A DNA stretch of 64,000 nucleotides. It comes from Candidatus Lutacidiplasma silvani. GTDB lineage: Archaea; Thermoplasmatota; Thermoplasmata; Lutacidiplasmatales; UBA184. The position numbers were made by a program, and so were the translations under genes. The notes below the pieces were generated by a model. The model saw only the letters and a list, made by a program, of their open reading frames with translations, was not told where the DNA came from and made no database searches. Location of the stretch: NCBI GenBank assembly GCA_022750295.1, contig JAKIVZ010000008.1, positions 1 to 64,000 on the forward strand. Reading direction: 5' to 3'. Of this stretch, positions 33,579 to 42,243 are shown in pieces (positions within the stretch are counted from its first letter, which is position 1; each line of letters starts with the position of its first letter).

Positions 33579-34754
33579 ATGGCGACCCCACCCACCCACG
33601 ACGCGGACGTTCCGTCCGAAATCCGGTTGCGGGACCTCCGGGTCACGAGCGCGCCCGTGTCGATCATCGCGCGGGTGGTCACCGCGCAGCGACGCGAGGT
33701 GACCCGAAAATCGGACGGCGGGCGGCGGCCGGTGCTCTCCGGGCTCCTCTCGGATGGCACGGCCTCGGTCCGGTTCACCTGGTGGGACCCGCCGAGCGAC
33801 CCGGTTGAGCCGGGCGAGATCCTCCGGGCCGTCAACGTTCAAGTCCGGGAATGGCAGGGCCGGCTCGAGCTCACGTTCAACTGGAAAAGCCGGGTCGCCC
33901 CCGCCGGCGAAGCGGAACTTCCGAAGGTCGCGCTCGAGGAGGTCCCTGTCCGCAAGCTCTCCGACCTCCGATCCGGGGACGAGGGTCTTCGAGTGATCGG
34001 CCGGATCGTCCGGGTCGCACCGAAGACGGTCAGCGTCGGCGAGGATCGACGACTCCTCCACGAGGGGGTGGTGGCCGACGGGAGCGCCGCCGTGGCGTTC
34101 ACCGCGTGGTCGGACTTTCGACTGCACCCCGGCGAGGCGGTCGACATTTCCGGCGGCTACGCGCGCGTGTTCCGAGGTCGACCGCAGCTCGTTCTCGACG
34201 AGCGCTCGACGGTGCGACGGGTGCCGGGAGACGGGCTCCCCACGGCGGAGAGCCTCGCGTCCGGGGCGGCGAAGCGGATGGCCGATGTCGAGGCGTCCGG
34301 AGGCGGCGAGATCCTCGAAGTCCGCGGCGTCGTGGTGGGGCTGCTTCCGCCGAGCGGTCTCGTCCATCGCTGTCCGGACTGCCGCCGCGCCGTCCGCGAC
34401 GGGGTCTGCCGGGTTCACGGCAACGTTCCGCCCGAACCCGACCTCCGGACCCGACTCGTCCTGGACGACGGGACCGGGGTCGTCACGGTCAACGCCGGCC
34501 GCCCCGAGACCGAAGAGCTCTGGGGCCGGACCCTGGCCGAATGTCTTCGCGAAGTCGAGGCGACCGCCGACCCCGGCCGCCTCGAGGAACACCTCTTCGC
34601 GACCGTGTTTGGCCGTCGCCTTCGCGTCCGGGGTCGCGGGTCGGCCGACGACTTCGGAGTCACGATCCACCCCGAATCGATCCACGTCGATCCCCTCGAC
34701 CTCGGGGAGCGCGCTCGTTCGCTCGGCACCTCGCTCGGAGGGGCTCCCCGATGA
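33579..34754 (+). CDS. rpa: Replication protein A, OB-fold single-strand DNA-binding protein with zinc finger
   Basis: A 391-residue protein with at least three OB-fold regions: about residues 10-100 (GLLSDGTASVRFTWWD), 125-210 (VVADGSAAVAFTAWSDF) and 235-345. The last contains the zinc-finger C-P-D-C...C-R-V-H motif typical of the RPA C-terminal domain, followed by V-L-D-D-G-T-G-V-V. It coats single-stranded DNA in replication and repair. Start ATG 33579 follows a TTTTAA box at about 33534-33540. The following gene starts inside its stop codon (ATGA), the conserved rpa-rpap operon of euryarchaeal lineages. Confidence 0.92.
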   Translation: MATPPTHDADVPSEIRLRDLRVTSAPVSIIARVVTAQRREVTRKSDGGRRPVLSGLLSDGTASVRFTWWDPPSDPVEPGEILRAVNVQVREWQGRLELTFNWKSRVAPAGEAELPKVALEEVPVRKLSDLRSGDEGLRVIGRIVRVAPKTVSVGEDRRLLHEGVVADGSAAVAFTAWSDFRLHPGEAVDISGGYARVFRGRPQLVLDERSTVRRVPGDGLPTAESLASGAAKRMADVEASGGGEILEVRGVVVGLLPPSGLVHRCPDCRRAVRDGVCRVHGNVPPEPDLRTRLVLDDGTGVVTVNAGRPETEELWGRTLAECLREVEATADPGRLEEHLFATVFGRRLRVRGRGSADDFGVTIHPESIHVDPLDLGERARSLGTSLGGAPR

Positions 34755-35701
34755 CCGGCCGCGAGCCGGCCTGGCGCGTGCTCGCGCAGGAGCTCGAGGC
34801 GTCGCTGGAGGAAGAGAAGGGCGTCGGGGAGCGGGCGGCCTCGTACCTGCTGAGCCCGCTCGGCGCCCGAATGAACCGCGTCCTGGTTTCGGGAACACTC
34901 GGCCCCGCCGAGCCGGTCGGTCGGGACCCCGAAAATCCGTTCTACCGGTCTCGATTGGTGGACCCGACCGGCACGATCGCGGTGACGGCCGGCGGGTTCC
35001 AGCCACGGGCGATGGCGACCCTCCGGGAGGTCACCTTGCCGACGCCGGCGATCGTCGTCGGAAAGGTGAACTTATTCCGCGGACGCGACGGGACGGCATA
35101 CGTCTCGGTGCGCGCCGAGGCGGTCCGCCCGACGAGCGCAGAGGAGGTCCGGGGCCACCTCGCCGATGCCGTGGACCAGACCGTCGAGAGGATCCGTCTC
35201 GTGGAAGCGATCCGGGGCGAGGTTCCCGGAACGGAGCCTCGCATCGTCGGATACCCGGCGTCCTGGGTCCGATCGGCCCGCGAAGCGCACCGCCGGTACC
35301 CCGGAGTCGACCCGGGAACGTTCCGCGGAGCCCTCCGCAGCGTCGTTCCCGTCGTCGCAGGCTCCGCCCCGCTTCCGATGCCGGCCGCGGGCGCCCTTCC
35401 GACCTCCGTCGAGCCGCCCCGGATCCCGACCCCGTCCCCCTCCGCGAGGATCACCCGATCGGTACCGGCCCCGCCGCCCGGGGCCCCTTCGGCGGGAGAA
35501 CGGGCGGAGGAGTCGGCGTTCCTGGACGTGATCGACCAACTCGCCGACCAATCTGCGGACGGCTATGCCGACCTGAAGGAGGTCGTGCGCGCCGCGGCGC
35601 GAACCGGCGTGACCTCGCAGCGGGCCGAAGAACTCCTCGGCCGCCTCGAGGAGAGCGGCGCGGTCGAGGAGCCGATCGTCGGCAAGCTCCGCCGGGCCTG
35701 A
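34751..35701 (+). CDS. RPA-associated protein (Rpap, COG3390)
   Basis: A 316-residue protein. The N-terminal half is an OB-fold (R-V-L-V-S-G-T-L-G-P-A-E, S-R-L-V-D-P-T-G-T-I-A-V-T-A-G-G-F) followed by G-K-V-N-L-F-R-G-R-D. A Pro/Ser-rich linker (about residues 205-250) connects to a C-terminal winged helix (VIDQLADQSADGYADLKEVV, then EELLGRLEESGAVEEP), the same architecture as Rpap proteins encoded next to RPA. Four-base overlap with rpa supports a physical partnership in ssDNA binding. Precise role in this lineage is not established. Confidence 0.88.
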   Translation: MTGREPAWRVLAQELEASLEEEKGVGERAASYLLSPLGARMNRVLVSGTLGPAEPVGRDPENPFYRSRLVDPTGTIAVTAGGFQPRAMATLREVTLPTPAIVVGKVNLFRGRDGTAYVSVRAEAVRPTSAEEVRGHLADAVDQTVERIRLVEAIRGEVPGTEPRIVGYPASWVRSAREAHRRYPGVDPGTFRGALRSVVPVVAGSAPLPMPAAGALPTSVEPPRIPTPSPSARITRSVPAPPPGAPSAGERAEESAFLDVIDQLADQSADGYADLKEVVRAAARTGVTSQRAEELLGRLEESGAVEEPIVGKLRRA

Positions 35702-35893
35702 GCAAGTTCCGAAGGCCGCTCCGCGCATCCGCGACGTCCGGCGGAGCGCCCTCCCCGCCGCCGACGACGACCCGGTCGTGCCCGTTCGAGCGGCCAAAGG
35801 CAATGTTTTCCAACCCAATGCGGCGTCGGGCTTCTTATAGCTCCAGCTTCGAGACTCCTGACGCATCGACCCTCTCGGGGTGTCCGGAGCGAA

Positions 35894-36394
35894 ATGGGGA
35901 TCAAACTGCGCCGAAAGAGTGTCTACATCGGGACGATCGTGGCAATGCTCGCAATGGTGGGCGGACTGGCGATGGCCACGTTCGTCACCGACCTCACGAC
36001 CGGCGGACAGAACGGCTACAGCGTGACGTCCGCAACGGGTACATCGTACGCCTCCGGGACTCCCACGGTCAATCTGGTCTGGACGACGGCGGCGACGTGC
36101 ACGGCGAGTGGCACCGTCGCTTCCGCGGGTCCGACGCAAGCCGTCTACGTGACCGGCCAGGTCGCGTGTCAGACGGCGACGCCGGACTGGTTCGAGGAGA
36201 TCTCCTTCCCCGGAACGGCGCTCCTCGCGAACCCGGTCGACAACTTCGCCGTGACCGTCGCGACCAACGCTCCGATCACGTTCTCGGTGTCGTTGACGAC
36301 GACCGCCACGCACGCGATCACCACGAGCGTGTTCTACGAGGTCGGCGCGTCGGCGACCGCCGACACCTCGGACATCGGGATCACGGGCGACTAG
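35894..36394 (+). CDS. Secreted or surface beta-rich protein, unknown
   Basis: A 166-residue protein. A basic start (MGIKLRRKSVYIG) and a hydrophobic stretch at about residues 12-30 form a signal peptide or anchor. The remainder is almost only Thr, Ala, Val, Ser and Gly, with alternating beta strands and two Cys (ATCTASG, VACQTAT) that could form a disulfide. A TTATAG box near 35835-35840 lies upstream with an unusually long leader of about 30 bases. Small size, secretion and composition suggest a surface-layer or filament component, but no family is recognised. Confidence 0.65.
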   Translation: MGIKLRRKSVYIGTIVAMLAMVGGLAMATFVTDLTTGGQNGYSVTSATGTSYASGTPTVNLVWTTAATCTASGTVASAGPTQAVYVTGQVACQTATPDWFEEISFPGTALLANPVDNFAVTVATNAPITFSVSLTTTATHAITTSVFYEVGASATADTSDIGITGD

Positions 36395-36594
36395 GCCGTC
36401 CGCGCGAGCGGACGCCGCTCCCCCTCGCCAACCCTTTCCCCCGACCGTGGGGCGGATCGTCGGCGGAGATAGGTTTCGTCCGCTCCGATTCCACGGGGCC
36501 CGACCCACTCGGCAGTGCCATGGGTACGTGCGACCCCCGAAGCGGCTCGAGGCGACAGAACCTGGGGCCTGTGCCGTCGGCAGCGAAATCCCGC

Positions 36595-37416
36595 TTAGTT
36601 CTGCCCGGGCCCCGGGGATACGCTCGTCGCGGGACCGGCCGGGTCCAGGAGGTAGCACATCGGGCAGACGTTCGGAATACCCTCCGCCTTCGACCAGTGT
36701 TGGCAATCTACGCACAGAGGACCATGGCACACCCGGCAGGAACCGGGGGATCCGGAGGGGGAGATTTCGGAATGGCAGCCGACGCAAGTCGGGACCGTTC
36801 CGCCACCGACCGGGACGTTCGGGCCCACGCTTGGCACGGACCGGAGGAGGGGACTCGCCGCGGGCGCGACCGGAGCCTCCACCCGGGGGCGGGGAGGCGG
36901 ACCCCGGAGTTGCGCTCGCGGCCCGAAGGTGGGTCCCCCTCGAGCGGGGGGGTCCGGGGGGCGGGCCGAGTGCAGGTCGGCGTCGATCTGGTCGATCTCC
37001 CCGAATACCGCGGAGAGGTCCTCGCGGGGGGCGGAGGAGAGCGGGCCTCCCGCCTCCGGGACCCAAACCGGGTCCGGTACCCTCGGCGAGGGTTCCGGCG
37101 CGGCCCGCCGCGGCCGCGTTGGGATGACCTCGGGGCCCGGCACGGGGCGGGGCGGTGGAGCGGCGGTCGAGACGCTCGACGGGGCGCGGTACCGGGCGGC
37201 TCGGTGGGGGGGGTCGTATCGCGCCGGCGGAAGGGAGGAGGGTACCGGGGATTCGCCGGCCGAAACGACCGGCGTCGCCTCGTCCGGTTCGGCAAAGACC
37301 GAAATCGTTCCCCCCGCCAGGGCAATGGCTCCGAGAGCGAGGAAGGGGATCCAGAGCGGAGTCCGGTCGATCGTGGTCCGGGACCCCTCAAGGAAAATGA
37401 ATCCGGCGATGGCCAC
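36595..37416 (-). CDS. Membrane protein with C-terminal zinc-ribbon domain
   Basis: At least 273 residues. Two hydrophobic segments at the N-terminus, a long Pro/Arg-rich disordered middle (about residues 60-200), then a compact Cys domain: C-V-G-C-H, C-R-V-C-H, C-V-D-C-Q and C-P-M-C, a double zinc-ribbon or B-box-like fold. GTG 37416 falls in the middle of the first helix. The frame stays open upstream with A-I-G-N-L-A-A-S-F-P-L-F-F-F-G-A-G-C before it and no ATG, GTG or TTG, so the true start is probably a rarer codon near 37500 or an indel hides it. Function unknown. Confidence 0.6.
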   Translation of the reverse strand: MAIAGFIFLEGSRTTIDRTPLWIPFLALGAIALAGGTISVFAEPDEATPVVSAGESPVPSSLPPARYDPPHRAARYRAPSSVSTAAPPPRPVPGPEVIPTRPRRAAPEPSPRVPDPVWVPEAGGPLSSAPREDLSAVFGEIDQIDADLHSARPPDPPARGGPTFGPRAQLRGPPPRPRVEAPVAPAASPLLRSVPSVGPNVPVGGGTVPTCVGCHSEISPSGSPGSCRVCHGPLCVDCQHWSKAEGIPNVCPMCYLLDPAGPATSVSPGPGQN

Positions 37417-37904
37417 GCAGCCGGCCCCGAAGAAGAACAGCGGGAAGCTGGCCGCCAGATTGCCGATCGCCGTCGCCGGACCACTCTCGCGGTGCGGGGG
37501 AATTCGATCGAGCTTCCCTCCGTCGCGCCGGGCGGTGGACTCCGGCCCCGATGGGGCCGGTCGATTCGCCCGGGAGTTCCTCGAGCTGGGGTGCCGCTGC
37601 CAGGTCCCGGTGCTGGTTGACGTCGCGGCCTCCGTAGTTCGCGGGAGCTACCAGTACATTCCTCGGGGGAGGTATTACTATCGGCGAGCCGGACCCCCGC
37701 GGTCGCGCGCCCGGGGAGAGGAATCGGAGGGGCTCCCTCGATTCCCCCGCGGTCCGACCGAAGACCGGGACGGGGCTTCCACCGCGATCCGGACGGTCCT
37801 GCGCCGGGGCTCGGTGCGTGACGAACGGGTCGTCTCGGGGGACCCCGTTCGATGCTCGGCGTCCCCCGCGAGGTCGGCCTCGACGCACGGTGCGGGGCAG
37901 GCTT
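37417..37904. other. Mostly non-coding region upstream of the zinc-ribbon membrane gene
   Basis: About 490 bases. The first 100 bases probably encode the missing N-terminus of the leftward gene. A minus-strand promoter-like AT run (TAGTAATACC) lies near 37672-37682. Nothing else here looks coding on either strand. Confidence 0.35.
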
Positions 37905-37934
37905 GATATAATATGCGCATCAATACGCATTGAT
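37905..37934 (+). promoter_or_regulatory. TATA box and inverted-repeat operator
   Basis: GATATAATAT (37905-37914) is a strong TATA box whose expected start is at or just before ATG 37939. Immediately after it, ATCAAT (37919-37924), spacer ACGC, ATTGAT (37929-37934) form a perfect inverted repeat between TATA box and start codon, the typical place for an archaeal repressor. Confidence 0.6.
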
Positions 37935-37938
37935 AACG

Positions 37939-38223
37939 ATGTCCTCGGTCCGCGCGCTCGCCACCCGCGTTCGCCAGCCTGCGGTCGTGGGGGTCAGCTC
38001 GGGCATCGTTGGCGCCGCCGCGGTCCTGGCGAGGGCCGGTCCGTCAGGACTCGGCCCGTTCCTCCCGTCCGCCCCGCTCGGCCTCGGCGGGACCATCGTA
38101 CCGTTCGTCAGCCTGCTCGCCCTCGTGGGTCCGACGGGACTGACCTTCCCGTGCTGGGCCAGCGATGCGAGCTCCCCGGGGGGCCGGGCGTGGCGATGGG
38201 TTCGGCGCCGGTTCGGGGCCTAA
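37939..38223 (+). CDS. Small membrane protein under operator control, unknown
   Basis: A 94-residue protein with two moderately hydrophobic segments (about residues 15-32 and 46-68) separated by Gly/Pro-rich loops, and a basic C-terminus (RAWRWVRRRFGA) that would face the cytoplasm. ATG 37939 is at the predicted transcript start; a TTG three codons earlier is less likely. A perfect inverted repeat covers the promoter-proximal region, so expression is probably repressed under some condition. No homologous family recognised; coding status rests on the strong promoter and membrane-like composition. Confidence 0.5.
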   Translation: MSSVRALATRVRQPAVVGVSSGIVGAAAVLARAGPSGLGPFLPSAPLGLGGTIVPFVSLLALVGPTGLTFPCWASDASSPGGRAWRWVRRRFGA

Positions 38224-38367
38224 CGACCCCGGCGAACGCCCCGCGAGCGGGGATTTATATCCCTCCCCGGTTCGGGGGCGGGGGAATGAGGAACACCTGT
38301 CTCTCCGAACCGATGACGAGACACGCGACAGACTGACCCCCACACTCCTCGAGAACGAACCGCGGTC

Positions 38368-39327
38368 ATGGCGAACGAGCCCTCCAACATCCCCCTCATC
38401 GTCCTGATCGTCCTCGTCCTGGTCGGGGCGAGCATCGGAATCGGGTACTTCTACTACAAGGCCCAGCCCACTCCGCCGGCGTCGCCCACGCTGGTCGCGC
38501 TGGGCGACAACCTCACGGTCACCTACATAGGCGTGATGGGTTCGGGTCCCGAGGCGGGCAAGGTGTTCGACACGTCGGTGTACCAGGTGGCCACCAACAA
38601 CGCCACCTGGCCGAAGACGATCGAGTTCGGTTGGCGAGGGTCCAAGGCGGCGTACAGCCAGTTCGGCGTCCACGTCGGTAGCCTGACGACCGCGAACGTG
38701 ACCCTCAACAACTACAGCTTCTCCCAGGTCGTCCCCGGATTCTGGGAAGGGCTCATCGGCGCCCCGACCAACGTCACCCAGACCGTCGTCGTCCCTCCCG
38801 CGCTGGGGTACGCCGCCTACCCGTGCAACCTCGTCGAGCCCCTCACGTTCCATCTCCCGGTCCTCCAGACCGTCCTGGGGACCGAGTTCCAGCGCCTCTA
38901 CCCGGGGATCACGGCCACCACCGGAGCGTCGTTCACCGACCCGCAGTATGGCTGGCAGGACACGATCCTGAGCGCCAACGCCAGTTTCGTGACCGTCGAG
39001 AATCTCCCGTCCGTCGGGTTCGTCTCGCATCCGTCGGGATGGCCCGTCACGGTCGAGAACGTCACTTCCACCTCGAACGGCACCGGCTCGATCACCCTCG
39101 TGAACGACCTTCAGCCGTCGCAGGCCGGGCTAGTCCAGGGGAACAGCACAACCGGGCTCTCCTGCGCCGGGTCGACCGCCACGCGCTATATCGTGACGAA
39201 CGTGAACCTCGCCGCCGGGACCTACACGGAGGACTTCAACACCGAGGTCGCCGGGCAGACCCTGATCTTCCTGATCAAGGTCATCAACCTGTTCACGCCC
39301 GCCGTGAACGACACGGTTTCGGCGTAG
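38368..39327 (+). CDS. Membrane-anchored FKBP-type peptidyl-prolyl isomerase-like protein
   Basis: A 319-residue protein with an N-terminal anchor (residues 8-28, rich in Ile/Val/Leu) and an external domain. FKBP features: D-N-L-T-V-T-Y-I-G, A-G-K-V-F-D-T-S, Q-V-V-P-G-F-W-E-G-L, then VVVPPALGYAAY. The insert-in-flap and the following 150-residue beta domain resemble long archaeal FKBPs. N-x-S/T sites are frequent. It likely assists folding or acts as a chaperone outside the membrane; catalytic competence is uncertain because several aromatic pocket residues cannot be assigned. Confidence 0.78.
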   Translation: MANEPSNIPLIVLIVLVLVGASIGIGYFYYKAQPTPPASPTLVALGDNLTVTYIGVMGSGPEAGKVFDTSVYQVATNNATWPKTIEFGWRGSKAAYSQFGVHVGSLTTANVTLNNYSFSQVVPGFWEGLIGAPTNVTQTVVVPPALGYAAYPCNLVEPLTFHLPVLQTVLGTEFQRLYPGITATTGASFTDPQYGWQDTILSANASFVTVENLPSVGFVSHPSGWPVTVENVTSTSNGTGSITLVNDLQPSQAGLVQGNSTTGLSCAGSTATRYIVTNVNLAAGTYTEDFNTEVAGQTLIFLIKVINLFTPAVNDTVSA

Positions 39328-39340
39328 TCGGGTGCGCGGC

Positions 39341-40246
39341 TCAGCCGCGGAGGGTGACCTTGCCGCGCTTCATCAGTTCCTCGAGCTGGGCGTCGGCCGC
39401 GCGGGCGTACGCCCCTTCCCCGGCGACGTTCTCGCGGACCGAGCGGTTGTAGTCGCCGACCGTCCGCTTCGCCTCCAGCCGGCGGTCGCGCGACGCCCGC
39501 AGCCGGGTGTTCACGTCCCGTTCGAGGGTCCGGATCTCGTCGGAGAAGGCGTCGACGCGGGCCATGACGGCCCCCCGCTCCTTCGCCTTCTCGCGCATCT
39601 GGGCGAGGAGACCCCCGACGTCGACGAGCCGGTCGCGGATCCCGGTCATCGCGCGCTCGCGCTCGACCCGGACCCGCTCGAATTCTTCATGGATCGCGTC
39701 GAGTTCGGCCTTCCGGGCCCGAACGGCGTCTTCCGCCCCCTTCCGCTTGGCGAGCGCGGCCTGGATCGCGGCCCGGTCCTTGTCGGCGGCGACGAGCTGG
39801 GTCCGGAGGCTCCGCATCCGGTCGATGAGCGCGTTCTCCTCCTTCAGAGGCAGCGCGGTCGTCTGCTGCCGGACCTCGAGGTTCTCGATCTCCTTGCGGA
39901 GTTGCTCGGGGGTCGCGTGGTCCCCCTTCGGGATCTCCCCGCGGACGAGCCGGGCGGCGACGACCGATTCGTCGAGCTTCGACCGGGCCGAATCGCGGGC
40001 GCGCCGGAGCTCCGACAGGCGGGCGCCCAACCCCTGGTGGGACTGGTACAGGTCTTCGACCGCCGCCTGCCGGCGCTGGCGCTCATCGTAGAGGTCCTTC
40101 TGACCGTCCGAGAGGGCGTGGACCTGGTCCAGCAGGGCGGCACGCCGGTTGTAGAGGTCGCGGAGTTTGCCCTCGGCCCGGTAGACCGCATCCCGGTCCT
40201 CCCGGTCCTCCCGTTCGGCTTCCTCCGTCAGCACCGGCCGTGGCAT
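39341..40246 (-). CDS. Archaeal coiled-coil protein (COG1340-like)
   Basis: A 301-residue protein that is almost wholly heptad-patterned, Glu/Arg/Lys/Leu-rich from about residue 10 to the end, with no hydrophobic segment. The pattern (RDLYNRRAALLDQVHALSD, then LYDERQRRQ, IRTLERDVNTRLRASRDRRL) matches the conserved archaeal coiled-coil group COG1340. ATG 40246 is preferred over 40291 because the first 15 residues of the longer form are Pro-rich and a T-rich promoter-like element lies near 40270. It converges with the FKBP-like gene (13-base gap). Function unknown. Confidence 0.8.
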   Translation of the reverse strand: MPRPVLTEEAEREDREDRDAVYRAEGKLRDLYNRRAALLDQVHALSDGQKDLYDERQRRQAAVEDLYQSHQGLGARLSELRRARDSARSKLDESVVAARLVRGEIPKGDHATPEQLRKEIENLEVRQQTTALPLKEENALIDRMRSLRTQLVAADKDRAAIQAALAKRKGAEDAVRARKAELDAIHEEFERVRVERERAMTGIRDRLVDVGGLLAQMREKAKERGAVMARVDAFSDEIRTLERDVNTRLRASRDRRLEAKRTVGDYNRSVRENVAGEGAYARAADAQLEELMKRGKVTLRG

Positions 40247-40295
40247 CGGGCGGGGAGTATCCGGCCCCGTCAAAAAGGTGCGGGGGGGCAATGTC

Positions 40296-41027
40296 TCATT
40301 CGTCCGGACTCGACCCGGTGAGAAGGTGGAGCGCGAAGAGGGCGGCCGGGACCCCGGCGTCGATGTTGACGACCGCGACCGGGGCGCACGACTGGAGCAT
40401 CGCGTTCAGGGCAGCCTCCCCCCGTCCGCCCCGACCGTACCCCACCGAGGTCGGGACCCCGACCACGGGGGCCCGGACGAGGCCCGCCCAGACCGTGGGC
40501 AGCGCGCCCTCCCGTCCGGCGAAGACGAGGTAGACCCGCGGGTGCGACCGCTCGAGTCGCCGGGCCGCGCGGGTCACCCGGTGGAGGCCCGCCACCCCCA
40601 CGTCGTACGCCTCGACCGTCGTCGCACCGACCGACTGGAGGACCGCGCGGGCCTCCTCGGCGATCGGGACATCCGCGGTCCCGGCCGTCACGAGGCCGAC
40701 GACCCCGGCGGGGGGGTCGCCGTCCGGCATCCCCCGCAACCACCAGACCCGCCCTCCGGCGAGCGATTCGAGGGGGAGGGTCGCCGCGCGTGCCAGTCCG
40801 CCGAGCCGCTGGGCCTGGGAACGGGTCGGTCGGGAGACGACGGCGCCCCGGCCGTCCTCGGCCAGGGCCCGGAGGATGGCGACGAGGTGCTCGTCGTCCT
40901 TCCCCTCCCCGAGCACGACCTCCGGGACCCCGGTCCTCGCCCGTCGGCCCGTGTCGATCCGGGCGATCCGTCCGACCCGCAATTCGCGAGCGGTCCGACG
41001 GTCCGGACGTCTCGGAGCGGGGGACAC
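40296..41027 (-). CDS. larB: LarB-like nickel-pincer cofactor / AIR-carboxylase family protein
   Basis: A 243-residue protein. An N-terminal region (R-V-G-R-I-A-R-I-D-T-G-R-R-A-R-T-G-V-P-E-V-V-L-G-E-G-K) is followed by a PurE-like fold: V-G-L-V-T-A-G-T-A-D-V-P-I-A-E-E-A, Y-D-V-G-V-A-G-L-H-R, V-F-A-G-R-E-G-A-L-P and V-G-V-P-T-S-V-G-Y-G. This is the pattern of LarB, which carboxylates nicotinic acid adenine dinucleotide in lactate-racemase cofactor synthesis. GTG 41027 lies exactly at the transcript start predicted from TATAAG near 41053. larC, larE and larA are not adjacent, so the physiological partner is unclear. Confidence 0.85.
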   Translation of the reverse strand: MSPAPRRPDRRTARELRVGRIARIDTGRRARTGVPEVVLGEGKDDEHLVAILRALAEDGRGAVVSRPTRSQAQRLGGLARAATLPLESLAGGRVWWLRGMPDGDPPAGVVGLVTAGTADVPIAEEARAVLQSVGATTVEAYDVGVAGLHRVTRAARRLERSHPRVYLVFAGREGALPTVWAGLVRAPVVGVPTSVGYGRGGRGEAALNAMLQSCAPVAVVNIDAGVPAALFALHLLTGSSPDE

Positions 41028-41049
41028 TCGCCGTCCATCCCTGAAATGA

Positions 41050-41056
41050 CTTATAG
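41050..41056. promoter_or_regulatory. Bidirectional TATA element for larB and acyl-CoA dehydrogenase
   Basis: CTTATAG reads as a TATA box on both strands (CTATAAG on minus). It is about 26 bases from GTG 41027 on one side and ATG 41082 on the other, predicting leaderless transcripts both ways from one element. Confidence 0.6.
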
Positions 41057-41081
41057 CGGATTCCGCTCGGCGGCCCCGTCG

Positions 41082-42230
41082 ATGGTCGACTTCTCGCTCA
41101 CCGAGGAACAGACGAGCCTCCGCGACATGGCCCGCAAGTTCGCCAAGGGCGAGATGGCCCCCCACGCGGCCGAATGCGACCGGGCCGGCCGGTTCCCGGA
41201 GGAGATCTACCGGAAGGCGTGGGAGCTCGGCCTGATGAACCTGAACGTCCCGACCGAGTTCGGCGGGAGCGGCCTCGGGCTCTTCGAGCAATGCCTCATC
41301 GTCGAGGAACTGTCGCGCGCCTGCGCCGGGATGACCACCTCGATCATCGCGAACTGCCTGGCGCTCGAGCCGATCCTCCTCGGAGGGACCGACGAACAGA
41401 AGCACCGGCTCCTCGACCCGTTCTGTGCCTCGTATCACCTCGCCTCATTCTGCCTCACCGAACCGAGCGGGGGGAGCGATGCGGGCTCGCTGAAGACCCG
41501 CGCCCGGCGGGACGGCGACCACTACGTCCTCGACGGGGAGAAGTGCTTCATCACGAACGGTCCGTTTGCGTCGCTCTACACTGTCTTCGCGACCCTCGAC
41601 CCGTCGCTCCGGCACAAGGGGATCGTCGCCTTCGCCGTCCCCCGGGAGACCCACGGGGTCGTCCCCGGAAAGGAAGAGGAGAAGATGGGGCACCGGGCCT
41701 CGGCCACTTCGACCGTCCGCTTCGAGGGAGCCCGGGTCCCGGTCGCGAACCGGCTCGGGGCTGAGACCGAGGGGTTCTCGATCGCGATGCGGACCCTCGA
41801 CCAGACCCGGACCCCGATCGGGGCCCTCGCGACTGGAATCGCCCAGGCGGCGCTCGACCACGCCGCCGACTACTCGAAGCGCCGGCAGACGTTCGGGAAG
41901 CCGATCTCCGAGCACCAGGCGATCCAGATCAAGCTCGCCGACATGGCCCAGGCGCTCCACGCCGCCCGGCTCCTGACCTGGCAGGCGGCCTGGACGATCG
42001 ACCACGGCCAGCCCGGGTCGCTCGAGTCGGCGATGGCGAAGTGCTTCGCCTCCGACGCCGCGATGCGGGTCGCCGACGAAGCGATCCAGGTGTTCGGCGG
42101 CTACGGCTACATGAAGGACTACCCGGTCGAGAAGCTCCTGCGGGACGCGAAGCTGGCCCAGATCTACGAGGGGTCGAACGAGATCCAGCGGATCGTGATT
42201 GCGCGCGAGCTCCTCGCGCGGTACGCCTGA
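41082..42230 (+). CDS. Acyl-CoA dehydrogenase (first copy)
   Basis: A 382-residue flavoprotein that oxidises acyl-CoA to enoyl-CoA. Helical N-terminus (SLTEEQTSLRDMARKF), F-C-L-T-E-P-S-G-G-S-D for FAD and substrate, W-x-I/F-like KCFITNG, and Q-V-F-G-G-Y-G-Y. The base Glu is in I-Y-E-G-S-N-E-I-Q-R close to the C-terminus. The etfB-etfA genes follow directly, giving it its electron acceptor. ATG 41082 is at the predicted transcript start. Chain-length specificity (short or medium most likely) cannot be read. Confidence 0.95.
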   Translation: MVDFSLTEEQTSLRDMARKFAKGEMAPHAAECDRAGRFPEEIYRKAWELGLMNLNVPTEFGGSGLGLFEQCLIVEELSRACAGMTTSIIANCLALEPILLGGTDEQKHRLLDPFCASYHLASFCLTEPSGGSDAGSLKTRARRDGDHYVLDGEKCFITNGPFASLYTVFATLDPSLRHKGIVAFAVPRETHGVVPGKEEEKMGHRASATSTVRFEGARVPVANRLGAETEGFSIAMRTLDQTRTPIGALATGIAQAALDHAADYSKRRQTFGKPISEHQAIQIKLADMAQALHAARLLTWQAAWTIDHGQPGSLESAMAKCFASDAAMRVADEAIQVFGGYGYMKDYPVEKLLRDAKLAQIYEGSNEIQRIVIARELLARYA

Positions 42231-42243
42231 GCCGGGGACGACC

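Noticed and set aside
34285..37620. 1111-codon open frame spanning rpa, rpap and the following genes
   Set aside because: It overlaps two well-supported genes in another frame and is almost only Arg/Pro/Gly/Ser.
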